From: Helianthus annuus
Lineage: Eukaryota; Streptophyta; Magnoliopsida; Asterales; Asteraceae
NCBI RefSeq assembly: GCF_002127325.2
Contig: NC_035436.2
Location: forward strand, 17,494,205 to 17,558,204
Reading direction: 5' to 3'
Length of the DNA: 64,000 bases
The position numbers and the translations under genes were made by a program. Every line of letters begins with the position of its first letter. Within the stretch, counting starts at the first letter, position 1. Below, in pieces: positions 9,789-22,093 of the stretch. The notes beneath the pieces are model-generated. The model did no database searches and was not told where the DNA came from. It worked only from the letters and a program-made list of their open reading frames with translations.

Positions 9789-12700
9789 ATGAGTGGACGT
9801 GGAAGGGGAAACATCAACATGATTCAGGCTCAGTTCACTAACCTACTCAACATAGTGGCTGCAGCTTTCGCAGCTCACCCTATAGGTAAGCTCGTTGTTT
9901 TAGGATGTTTAGATCCTACCGCCACATCGTCTTTTCGCCTCTAAACCTATACGTTTCGCTTCTCACCCTATAGGTCAGCATGCACCTGCGCAACCACCAG
10001 TGTGTACTTTCAAAACTTTCATGGATTGCAAGCCTCTCCCTTTCAACGGCACTGAGGGTGCCATAGGACTTCTGCATTGGATTGAGAAAATTGAAGCTGT
10101 TTTTGCTGTTTGCGAATGTCCCCCTGCAAATTGGGTGAAATTTGCTACTGCTACGCTTGAAGGAAGCGCGCTTTCTTGGTGGAAGGCGCAGATTCAGATG
10201 TTTGGATTGGAAACTGCAAATGCTACGGCATGGGAGGATTTCAAGGATATGATTAAGGATGAATACTGTCACCGGGATGACATCCACAAGCTTGAGAATG
10301 AGTACTACGAGCTCAAGATGGTTGGGTCGGAAATTGAAACTTACACCAAGTTGTCTAATGATTATGCTGCTCTTTGCCCAAACATGTCTCGACCTATGTA
10401 TCGAAGAATCGAACTGTACATCAAGGGTTTGGCTCCAGAAATTCGAAGCCATGTAACTTCAGCCAACCACACTACCATTCAGCCGATCGTTCGACTTGCT
10501 CACAAACTTACTGATCAGGCCGTAGAGGAGGGCAGGTTGCCCAAAAGGATCAGTGCTACTGTCGGAACTTCTAGTGACAACAAGCGTAAGTGGGAAGGAA
10601 GTCAGGGCAAGGATGCTAACCCCACTCAGGCCCCAGCACAGCAAAGGAAAACTGAAAACAACAAGGGCACTCAGCAACAGGGTGGCTACCGGGGAAGCTA
10701 CCCTAAGTGCAACAAGTGTAACAGACACCATAATGGGGCATGTAACAAGGGCCAGTGTCAGCGATGCCACAAGATGGGGCACGAAGCCAAGGATTGTAGA
10801 AGTCAGCTCCCAGCAAGACAAAATCAGCAACAACCCCAACAGCAACAGCAGCAAGGAAACGACCGAGCGTGTTTTAAATGTGGGGCAACAGGGCACTTTA
10901 AGAAGGATTGCCCTGAACTGAATCAGAATCGCAACAACCAGGGAGCTGGAAACAACAATCAAAACAACAATGCTGGGAATGGTGCTAGAGGAAGGGCTTT
11001 TGTGATTGGAGCTGGAGAAGCAAGGAATGACCCCAATGTCGTGGCGGGTAAGTTCCTACTTGATGATCGTTATGTTTCTGTGTTATTTGATTCCGGTGCC
11101 GATGCTAGTTATGTATCCCTACGTATTAGTAAGAAGCTTAAGCGTCCGCTTTCGTTACTAAGTTCTCCTCATATCGTCGAGTTAGCTAATGGAAGAAACA
11201 TCGAGGCCTCACATGTTGTCAAGGGTTGCAAACTAGAGTTGTCTGGTCAGACATTTAGTATCGACCTTTTCCCTGTTACTCTTGGAAGCTTCGACGTCGT
11301 TATTGGTATGGATTGGTTATCCAAGCATCGCGCTGAGATCCTCTGTCAAGAGAAAGCAGTTCGTATTCCTCGCCGTTCTGGCAAACCCCTCATTGTACAA
11401 GGTGGTAAAGGTGGAGAAATCTCCGGCATTATCTCGTTCTTGAAGGCCCAGAAGTGTTTACGAAAAGGGCACACCGCTATCTTAGCACTTGTTACCAACA
11501 CGCAGGAAAAGGAAAAGAGGATTGAAGACTTTCCAGTAGTACGTGACTACCCCGAGGTATTTCCTGAGGAATTACCTGGACTCCCTCCCCATCGTCAGGT
11601 CGAATTCCAAATCGAGCTAGCTCCCGGAGCAGCACCCATAGCTCGTGCACCGTACCGTTTAGCCCCTGCAGAACTGAAGGAACTCTCTACTCAACTACAA
11701 GAACTGTTGGATAAAGGATTTATTCGCCCTAGTTCATCACCCTGGGGAGCACCGGTACTCTTTGTTAAGAAGAAGGATGGCACGTTCCGAATGTGTATTG
11801 ACTATCGTGAGTTGAACAAGGTTACCATCAAGAATCGTTACCCTCTCCCGCGAATCGACGATTTGTTTGATCAACTGCAAGGATCGAGCTACTATTCTAA
11901 GATTGACCTGCGATCAGGCTACCATCAGTTAAGGGTCCGTAATGAAGACATCTCCAAAACTGCATTCAGAACTCGTTATGGTCATTATGAATTCCTCGTT
12001 ATGCCCTTTGGAATGACCAACGCGCCTGCGGTATTCATGGATCTCATGAACAGAGTGTGCAAACCCTATCTCGACAAGTTTGTGATTGTGTTTATAGACG
12101 ACATCCTGATCTACTCGAAAAGTCAGGAAGAGCATGAACAGCACCTACGCCTTATCCTCGAACTCCTTCGCAATGAGCAACTGTATGCCAAGTTCTCGAA
12201 ATGCGACTTCTGGCTTCGAGAAGTCCATTTCATTGGGCACGTGGTTAACAAAGATGGAATCCACGTCGACCCTACAAAGATCGACTCTATAAAGAATTGG
12301 CCTACCCCTAAGACTCCGACTGAAGTCCGCCAATTCTTGGGACTGGCGGGATACTATCGAAGATTTATCATGGGATTTTCAAAGATCGCTCAGCCTCTCA
12401 CGGCTCTTACTCAGAAGGGTATGGTTTATAAGTGGGGTGAAGCTCAGGAAACCGCGTTTCAGAAACTAAAGGATAACCTCTGCAGTGCTCCTATTCTCTC
12501 GTTACCTGAAGGAACGGACGACTTCATAGTTTACTGCGATGCGTCTATTCATGGGCTCGGTTGCGTGTTGATGCAACGCGAGAAAGTTATTGCTTATGCC
12601 TCTCGACAACTCAAGACACACGAAAGGAACTACACTACGCATGACTTGGAACTAGGAGCGGTGATATTTGCGCTTAAGATATGGAGACATTACCTGTACG

Positions 12701-14403
12701 GTACCAAGTGCACCATTTACACCGATCACAGGAGTCTCGAGCATATCTTTAAGCAGAAGGAATTAAACATGCGACAACGCCGATGGGTCGAACTTCTGAA
12801 TGATTATGAATGCGCCATTAAGTACCATCCGGGCAAGGCCAATGTTGTGGCAGACGCCCTCAGCCGAAAAGACACTATACCAAAGCGCGTGCGAGCATTA
12901 CAACTTACCATCCAGTCTAGTCTCCCTACCCAGATTCGAAATGCTCAGATTGAAGCTCTGAAACCGGAAAACATCAGGGCTGAGTCCCTGCGAGGATCGA
13001 GGCAGCAACTAGAACAGAAAGAAGACGGCGCCTACTATGTGGCAGGGCGCATTTGGGTCCCACTTTACGGAGATCTACGAGAGCTTGTGATGGACGAAGC
13101 CCATAAGTCCCGTTATTCAGTACATCCTGGTTCAGATAAGATGTACCACGACTTAAGAACCACATACTGGTGGCCTGGCATGAAAGCCCACATAGCAGCC
13201 TATGTTGGCAAATGTTTGACCTGCGCAAGAGTCAAGATCGAGTATCAGAAACCAGCAGGCCTACTCCAGCAGCCGGAAATCCCGAAGTGGAAATGGGAGC
13301 AGATTTCCATGGATTTTGTTACAGGGCTACCTAGATCCCAACGCGGGAATGATACTATTTGGGTGATAGTAGATCGGTTGACTAAGTCTGCACACTTTCT
13401 GGCCATTAAGGAAACAGACAAGTTTTCTACCTTAGCAGAAATCTATTTAAAGGAAGTAGTCTCCAGGCACGGGGTGCCAACTTCTATTATTTCCGACCGA
13501 GACGCTCGTTTTACTTCCGAGTCGTGGCAAGCTATGCACAAATCCTTTGGCTCACGTTTGGACATGAGCACCACTTATCACCCGCAAACGGATGGGCAGT
13601 CTGAACGCACCATCTAAACCCTGGAAGACATGCTTAGAGCATGTGTGATCGATTTTGGCAAGAACTGGGAAAAGCATCTACCGCTGGTGGAATTCTCCTA
13701 CAACAACAGCTACCACACTAGTATTCAGGCGACACCTTTTGAGGCATTGTACGGTCGTAAATGCCGATCACCTCTCTGCTGGGCGGAAGTCGGTGATAGT
13801 CAACTCACAGGCCCAGAACTGGTGGTGGACACAACAGAAAAGATTTCCCAGATCAGGCAACGCATGGCGGCAGCTCGTGACCGTCAGAAGAGCTACGCTG
13901 ACAAGCGTAGGAAACCGCTAGAATTCCAGGTCGGGGACCGGGTTCTACTTAAAGTCTCACCCTGGAAGGGTGTGGTTCGTTTTGGTAAACGAGGCAAGCT
14001 GAATCCACGATATGTTGGACCATTCGAAATTACCGAGAAAATCGGTAAGGTTGCTTATAGATTGAACCTGCCTGCAGAGCTGAGTGCAGTGCACAACGTT
14101 TTTCACGTGTCTAATCTGAAGAAGTGTCTGTCAGATGAAACGTTCATAATTCCTTTCAAGGAACTCACTATTGATGAACAGCTACACTTTACTGAGGAAC
14201 CGATTGAGATCACGGATCGAGAGATCAAAACCCTCAAACGTAGCCAGATACCCCTTGTGCGAGTTCGTTGGAACTCACGACGCGGCCCAGAGTTTACCTG
14301 GGAGCGGGAGGACCAGATGAAGTCTAAGTATCCCCAGTTGTTCCCAAACGAAAACCCCAGCACTGAAGCTACAACTGAATTTCGGGACGAAATTCCAAAC
14401 TAA
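9789..14403 (+). pseudogene. Tekay-1 gag-pol polyprotein, one in-frame stop
   Basis: It begins at ATG 9789 (MSGRGRGN) with a probable phase-1 intron at 9886-9973, then one long frame from 9974. Domain order: gag at about 10050-10350; two CCHC zinc knuckles near 10755 and 10868; aspartic protease with DSGA at 11089; reverse transcriptase with FIDD at about 12091; RNase H near 12530-12870 (YCDAS at its start); integrase zinc finger near 13110-13220; integrase core 13300-13700; then a chromodomain-like C-terminus at about 14060-14390. The products would form the particle, copy the RNA and insert the cDNA. A TAA at 13615-13617 stops the frame inside the integrase core after its third acidic residue, and the frame resumes downstream without a shift (to 14403). 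Everything else looks intact, so this is a very recent loss or a sequencing difference. Lineage by domain layout: Tekay/Del chromovirus. Confidence 0.93.
9886..9973 (+). other. Probable 88-bp intron in Tekay-1 gag
   Basis: GTAAG donor at 9886 and CTATAG acceptor ending at 9973. Skipping it joins the first 97 coding bases to the long frame in phase. Tekay-2 has a candidate intron at the same codon and phase (27857-27937), which supports it. Confidence 0.65.
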
Positions 14404-14495
14404 CGGGGGGATGATGTGACACCCCGTTAAAACACGCTAGCTTGGCAGTGGCTGCCTTAACTTTCGGGACGAAAGTTCTTAAAACTTGGGGATAA
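14404..14495 (+). other. Polypurine tract region of Tekay-1, with a second tract-like motif
   Basis: Just before the 3' LTR lies CTTGGGGATAA, the likely plus-strand primer. A similar G-rich tract followed by TGTGACACCCC lies about 81 bp upstream (14405-14425), so the tract plus LTR-start pattern appears twice. Confidence 0.7.
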
Positions 14496-14603
14496 TGTGA
14501 CACTCTAGGTTTTTCCGAACGAACACCTTGTAATATTTTGTGTATATATAAATATTATTAAATGGAAACGTGACTTTTACATGATATGTGTGATATGTAT
14601 GTA

Positions 14604-14634
<31 letters not shown>

Positions 14635-16897
14635 TCGAGACCACGACCCGAGACCAGGACTCGCAACCACCCGGTTGCGAGTGGGCCACTCGGTCTCGAG
14701 TGGGCCTTTGGGCCGTAACCGGCTTGGGCCGAAATCCCCCAAGCTTATGTTGGAACCTTGTATATAAACCCAACCTCCCCCTCATTCTTCATTCTTTAGT
14801 TACCACAACACTTCTATACTCTCTCAACTAGAAACCTTCAACAACAATCCATCCTCATCCAACTTTCGGTTCAAGCTTGGATCTCGGTCAAGGAAACTCG
14901 GACAAGTTCATCACCACTAACTCGGACACTTTATCTTCTCTCATTTTCTTCCTTTATTTCGGCTCATTCTTCTTCTTCACAACCGGTTAGTGTTGTTACT
15001 ATGTGCATGAGATTTATGTATGTTGTATGAACTAGAAATGCTTGGTTAGTAGTGTTACACATGATTTTTGGGTGATTTGTGAAGTTGGATTATGGGTGTT
15101 AAACCTTATGTATGAATATTTGCTAAACATGTTTAAAATAACTAGAAATGGTAGTTTAAGAGAGTTCATGGCCAACCAAACTATACTTCTTTATTTCTTG
15201 CAAAAATGATGATGTTAAACATAAGATTTCGGCTACAAACATGTATGTTTCTTGTCCTTGCATGATTGATGAAATATGTAAGTTTTAGTTCATAAAATGA
15301 ATGGTTATGTTGGACATAAAAAAAAAACCCTAGGATGTTGAATATGGATGAACTTGTTATGAACATGTTGAATAATGGTTGAGTATTTGAAAACCCTTGT
15401 GATTTGATCCATATTTGGTTGATAGACAGTTTGGGTAAGTTGTTAGTTAAACCCTATTGGTTGTTTCCTGATTTGGGGACTGATGTCTTGTACCAACTAA
15501 CCTGACTTAGTCTGCATCATCACGTGTACATGAAAGGGACATATTACGACTCGCAACCACAGCATTCCGACTCGAGACCACGCAGTTGCGACTCGCAACC
15601 ATAGCATGACAAGTCGAAACCACACGATTGCGACTCGAGACTACAACGGTTGCGACTCGCAACCACAACGTGACAACTCGAGACCACGGTTGCGACTCGC
15701 AACCACAGCGTGACAAGCCGAGACCTCCTGGTTGCGACTCGAGACCGCCTGGTTGCGAGTGGGCTGTCCATTTTGGTTATTGGGCCGATATGTGTTTAAC
15801 TTGGGCTATCTGTTGACTGGATTATGTGTCGCTGTTGACTGCTTAAATGTTTAGGCCGGCCCAATAACCCCACGACTGTTTACTTGTATGTATGCTTCGT
15901 GCCAGTTATGTGTATAGATTTTTATGTGAATGCTTGTACACCGAACCTGACCTATACCGGTAACCATGTTAGGACGTGGTGACCAACGTGATTGACAAGT
16001 AACCTAAACCTACCGAGCAACCCAAGGTGAGTTCACAACTTAAAAGCATGCGTCCCGGTGGTTTGGGACACGAGACTAAAACAACCCTATCCCCTTGTAA
16101 AAGGGATACCATCTACATACCTTCCCTAGTTATTGGGAACAAAACTTACTTTTCCTTCCCTGGTATTGGGAAACCTTTTGGTTAATTACTGTTTATACGG
16201 ATTGCAACTAACGGCACTAAACGAAACTCTATCACTCAAGTCCCTACTACAAATACCGATTAGTCGCCGGGGTCAGGCGAACGGGTTATTAGTTGATAGC
16301 GCTATTTAGGTGTTTACCAGCCTCACACCGTGCCCTGGTTTGGGATCGGTCGTGAACTAATGTACTCAGGCATCCGTCAATGATGATAGAACATTGACAT
16401 CGGGGCATCCTGCGGAAACGCAACGGTTACCTAGTGTTCGGTATTGGAAAAACAGTTTAGTCGCTAACTTTTGGGGTAGCTCCCCATGGCATGTATAAAC
16501 GGATAAATTAACTGGTGAAACAAGTTTTTGGAAATTAAAACTGGACAACTAGTGAACTCACTCAGCATTATTGTTGACCCCTTACTGCATGCTTTGCAGG
16601 TAACCTGTGACGAAGGAGCTTGCTGCTTGGGAATGAGTAGTGTCTGTCCACCCTCGTGTTGGGTGTTACCTATTTTGAAATATGAACTCTGTTCAAACTG
16701 CTTTACTATTGCTTCCGCTACTTATTACTGTTTGAACTTAAAACTTTAAACTCTGAACTTGATGTTTGCTAATCTTATAGTTAGTAAGTATTACTTTTGT
16801 TATCAACTTAATTATTCAGTATAATTGGTGGCTGGATCCTGGTCAGTCACGCCCTCAAAGCGGGTGTTATCCGCAGGTGGATTTTGGGGGTGTGACA
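14496..16897 (+). repeat. Tekay-1 3' LTR
   Basis: 2402 bp, nearly identical to the 5' LTR. The visible length difference is mainly a longer AT-dinucleotide run (about 14604-14628). It ends GGGTGTGACA and is followed by the target duplication AATTT (16898-16902). Confidence 0.95.
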
Positions 16898-19866
16898 AAT
16901 TTCAATACATTGAAAATACGGGTTTCATTAAACTTTATTTACACAATTAAAACTATACAAGATAACATGCTTGAGTTCGTCATTTAACAAAACAACGATA
17001 CATAGTGCGGAAGCTTATTTCTTGATCGTGTTCGGTTCTTCGTTGTGCTTGATCATCCTCCGGTGCTAAAATCATACCTGAAACTCATAAAACATGAGTT
17101 GGATTAGTCATATGTAACTTAGAACATATTTAAACGAGTCCTGGAAGCAAAACTGATTAAAATAAAATTTTTTCGCTAAATCAGGGTTCTGTCGCGTGTC
17201 GCGGAGGAACCAGGTTGTTCCTTCGCGTGTCGCCTGGGAAACCAGTTTCCAGCAGTTTGCAGTTCAGATCAGCTATGCCAGTTTTTACGGAAACGGCCAT
17301 AACTTCTTCGTTATTGATCCGTTTTACCCGATTCTTTTTCCTACGCGTCCGTAATTTAATCCTCCATCTTATGGAGTTAAAATCCTACATCCAACATAAG
17401 AAATTTTGAGACTTCTAAGCCTTTGACTCGTTACCATTTTACCGAATTTTAACCCGTTTATGCATTTTATCAAACAAACGTATTTGTTTGATTCCTATGT
17501 TACATACACTTCTATAAATTAATGTTACCTACCATATTAGGTTCTAATCATAGGTTTATTACACAATTTAAACCCGTTTTCGCTTGTATGCTTATTTTGA
17601 CCCGTTAAGGGTATTTAAGCACTTTCGAGCCTAAAATCGCTTTCGATTGCTTCTAGCATTACATCACCACATTTCTTACCCTATAATACCCCACCTCGAC
17701 TGTATTTAAGGTGAGTTTATTGTGGTGATCTTATATAACCCAAATTTTACCTCTAGAATCAATATTTTACGGCAAAACTCAAATAGTGCTGTTTGACTAA
17801 AAATAATACCTCTTTCATCTTCTATACTTATTCTAAGTATTTGCCCTATCATAAAACTCGTTTCCAAACAACTTTTAAAGGTTGTTTGTTCCAATTAGCC
17901 AACGAGGGCATTTTGGTCGATTTTATTCTCTTTACTACTAAGTACTCTCTTTCCCATTTATTCGAACAAAATAGCATTTTTAACTAAAACATGAATATGC
18001 GTACCTGTCCCGGATCAACAAGTAGACCCGATTCATACCTTGTTTTCATTATCACACAATCAATAGTGACGAAATCATCCGATTTTGCTAATCGGTCCTG
18101 TTAGCATAAGACTTGACAACCATATTAGTCGATATTGTCAAATGGTGTTATCAACACCATTCGACCCGTTTGGACTACACGCCCAACGTCATCTATTTAA
18201 TCAAAACATCGTTTTTGATTTCCAATTTATACGTCCATTCATCCCGGATTTTATTAACATACCCTTTTTCTTTAAACTCTTTTCTTACAAAATTCAACCC
18301 ATTTCGGCTTACGCTATGAGTATCCTTTTAACCTTTATTTACACTAGTCGACATTTGACCAATTTCCGTTTTTGTCCTTTTTCCCCCATTATTAGATTAC
18401 ACGACAAGGTAATCTTAACAAAAATCCATATTTCAAAAACAATCGTTATCCGTTTACAACGTATTGAATAAACGAGTATTCTACATAAGTGTGTAAATTA
18501 CACTTACCTTGCATCCGAATTACGCTTTTTCTTTTCTCACTTGCTTCGATCAACCCGCTTTCTCCCCAAGCTTCACCTAGCTTGTTAAGCGCCTACTATC
18601 ATCCATCATTCACAAGGTTGTTAGATTAGTCATTCTAAATCATGACTTTCACACCTTATGAATCTTTGATTACTTTCTTATTGAACTAAATCATAAATCA
18701 TGAGTTTAATTCTCATGTCAAGACCCACTTCAAATCAAGTATGAATTCTTAACAATTTCCCTTTTTGTTCAAGTAGTTCTTTCATACAAGTTAGTATGGT
18801 GTTTATAAACACCAATACAACATAAATTTCATTAAATCATCCTAAACCCCTTTTTCATAAGCTTTAACGCATAATTCTTTATAATAATCAAATCTGCGTT
18901 TTTACCCAACTTTTAGCATTTTAATCCGCACTTAGGCGTTTCATCAAACACCTAGCGGGTCAGATTTTTATATCATCAAAACCAAGTTTATGACTTGTAA
19001 TTATCATCTAAATTAACTTCAATTAAACAATTTTACACAAGTCTTAACATCCATATTTCTGAATTTTACTCTTAAATTCAGATTATGCTAGAACAAGATC
19101 ATCAATTCTAGGGTTTATCAAGTTTTCTCCAAGTTCATTAATCACCTACCATGGTGGTTATAAATTCTATAAATATTCATGAAATCTTTTTACATGATTT
19201 CACCTAGGGTTCATCCCTAGACACCATATCTCTTCTAATTACATTCATGCATGACACAACCAAGCCAAATTTCGATTTTTCATAATTAACCTAGAACTTG
19301 AGATGAATCAAAACACTAGAATTTCACATACCTTGTGATCCCTTCAGTGAGGTGATCACTAATTCGTGCTTGAAACTTGATTTAGGACTGATTAGGAGCT
19401 TCAGTTTGATGGAAATCGATTGAATTAGGGTTGTGGGAAAACCCCTATGTCGCCCCTGTGCAGAGAACGACCAGACACACACTTCTTGTGTGTGTTTGGT
19501 GTAATATCTTTTGTTTTAATATCCCAAGTTTCAAGTTTAATCATTCTAGTCCCTCAACTTGTGTTTTCTTTATGATTGAGGAGTTTTAACCCTATTTAAG
19601 TTATTTTTAGACTTGTAGTTAACTAGGTTATAATTTTTCCTAGTTATTCATCTTGTACAAAAACCCGTTTTAGTTTAAGTCCCGTTAAATCTCGGGCCTT
19701 TTTATATATTTTGCTTTCTCAAGGTATTTCCCATCCTTTTAATAAATATTAGACTTATTTGTTTAAATCCTAATATTCACCGAGTTAATTTTACCACTAA
19801 CGATATTTTACCCGTTTTTACTATTGACGAGATTTGATTACCAAACCCGTTTTTCGGGGTGTTACA
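16898..19866 (-). repeat. LARD-like LTR, remainder after Tekay-1
   Basis: It continues the LTR begun at 7032 and ends GGGGTGTTACA. With the first 68 bp, minus the duplicated 5 bp, the LTR is about 3032 bp, matching 31808-34838 (3031 bp). The two differ by roughly 1% by eye. No coding sequence. Confidence 0.88.
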
Positions 19867-19890
19867 AGTCTACCCCCCTTAAAGAGGTTT
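19867..19890 (-). other. Polypurine tract of the LARD-like element
   Basis: On the minus strand, CTCTTTAAGGGGGGTAGACT runs into the LTR start TGTAACACC. The equivalent at 34839-34860 has one base changed in the G run. Confidence 0.75.
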
Positions 19891-22093
19891 CGTCCTCGAA
19901 ACCTTTTCTTTCGTAATTTATCGAGTTTAACTCTATGCATATGCTCTCGATAATCAATTGAGCATTGCTCATATTTTAATCGATTACTAATATTACCAGA
20001 AAAATTATGGTAATACCTTTTTGGTTGCAAAACATCTACGTGCCTCATTCGACATAAAGCAACTTGAAATAACGTAATTTCGTTATTTCTACTAATTTAA
20101 TTAACTTAGCGATATCCATATTATCGAACCCTTTGTGAGTCCGTTACCTTGACCCGTTTAAAGGTCTTTGGTGAAATCTTTCACTTTTAGCAACAAATTC
20201 TTTTATTTTCAAATTTATTTATTCGGTTCAGTTATACCGAATCCACCGCTTACAAGCAAACCAAATTTATTTAAATGACCTTAACCGATCTCACTAACTA
20301 GACTTATTGGTCCAGTTACTTTCTACCCTTATTATTTGCTATGGTTTACCTTATTAGGTAACCATTTAAAAAAAAAAACTCGTTATCTTTTAGTTAAAAG
20401 TTTTCATGTATACTGACGCGTACGTCTTTCATGTGTAAGGCCTCGCGGGCCGTTACTTACTGCTTATAACCCTTAATCTTTATTGACTGAGTTGTAACTT
20501 GACCACTCAGTCTCGTTAGTCTTTTAACAGGTTTATCGCGCGCTTGTCTTATATTAACAAGCGTTTTGTATTCGTCATGACATTTTCTTAACTTTGAATA
20601 GTTTTGCCGGCTAGCCTAATTTGACACCGTCACTTCATACCCCGTCACACGGGTATACTAATTTGCCATCTCCGGCCTTATGTGTGTCTAAGATTCTCTA
20701 AACCATCTCATACTACTTATGTTTGTTAAAATATTGCTTTTGACTAAAAACTAAATTTTTAGTTTACATTTTCTCCTTGTCTTATATCTTTTTCTCATGT
20801 CTAGGAATTTCCGTTTTAAGTTTTATTCCTGACCATTATTAATTTACACGGAGAATTGTAACCAGTTTCCCTTGCTTTACAATATTGGCCCGTAGGTTTC
20901 TTCACTTAGCGTCATGGGCTATTTCTTTATATGTTTCACCTTTTAAGGTGAGACCCAACAGTTCGTCTCTTCCTATTTATGACCCAACGGTCTCCTTGGT
21001 CTCGTAGACCTTATCACTACATTTTATCCCGTAGGTTATGATGATCCCATAGATCGTCTTTTATTCATGTCTACATTCATATGTCTATTTATACTTATAT
21101 ATCTTTAAAGCATCCTTTGTTATGTTTGGAATCATTTAATTTTGTTTTTGAACTTTGGTTGACTTTGACCGTAGTCTAAGGTTTCTTTTGTTCACTTTCG
21201 GGCTTTACTTTCGGGCTATCTTTCCGACTTTACGACTTCTAACGTCATTTACACGTCGGTTTGCTTACGTTTACCGTTACCCGGTTTATACTTATACTCC
21301 TTTACAACCCATTACCCGGGTCCTTCTATCTTATTGTTTTCAGCCTTCCGATTTCACCGGTTTGCGTTTTCCTATTATATTAAGCGTTATTCCTCAATTG
21401 ACTCGTTTGACTCATTTTGGGTGAATTTTCATCACTTATGAATGTTAAACTTCATTTTCTATTTGACCCGTCCAACTTTGAAATGGTTGAACGTAATTAC
21501 CAAAATTTATGTTTGCGAAAATTCTTGTCATCCTTTAGTCATGACTCGTATTCCGAGTCTTTTGACTTTCTCTTTCGCGCTCCCGTCTCTCGGTTTGCGC
21601 ATTCACCCACAATCCTACCCGTTCATCGGGTATTTTTACCGTAATCATTATCAAGTAACCATTCTTATATGGTTTTAGACATCATTTCAATTTATTTGGT
21701 CGTCTTAGCGAAATCCATCGCTTTTATTTAATTAAGTCCTTTATTCATTATTCAATTCGTTTGACTTGTCCACGTGAATTTCATCACTTATGTCGATAAA
21801 AATTTTATCCCCATGCCTTAGCATTCTCATTAGTTAGTTTGTATTTTCATTTTCTCCGATCTTTGTCCCTTCTCTCGGGCTCATCATTTTAACGTAATAC
21901 GTTCCTGTCGTCCGACTTGCATTTACGTTTACTATCAAACATCTTATTTATTTGATTCATTTGGGTACTATTTTAGTTTGTCCCATTCACCCCGCCCTTA
22001 CTACGTCAGACGTAAATGTGTCCGCTACTTACTTGGCCAGAGTAAGCGATTAACACATGACACGCATGACCTTTTTATAGTTTTCACATCACG
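19867..22093 (-). mobile_element. LARD-like internal region, copy 2, first part
   Basis: Non-coding and near-identical to 34839-37080. It lacks about 27 bp at 22028 that copies 1 and 3 carry between two CTAC repeats, a small deletion. It is cut at 22093 by Tekay-2, with target duplication TCACG at 22089-22093. Confidence 0.85.

Larger units (their letters stand above)
7100..16897 (+). mobile_element. Tekay-1, near-complete Ty3/gypsy chromovirus
   Basis: Complete LTR retrotransposon of 9798 bp: LTRs 7100-9492 and 14496-16897 (TGTGACACTC to GGGTGTGACA), tRNA-Met primer-binding site, gag-pol with C-terminal chromodomain-like region, polypurine tract, and target duplication AATTT at 7095-7099 and 16898-16902. 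By eye the two LTRs differ at only a few places (the AT-dinucleotide run, one A run and about two substitutions), so the insertion is young. Gag-pol contains one in-frame stop. Confidence 0.95.

Noticed and set aside
19821..20048. Basic 75-codon frame on the minus strand spanning the LTR end and polypurine tract (also 34796-35020)
   Set aside because: It crosses the polypurine tract and LTR boundary, where a coding region is not expected.
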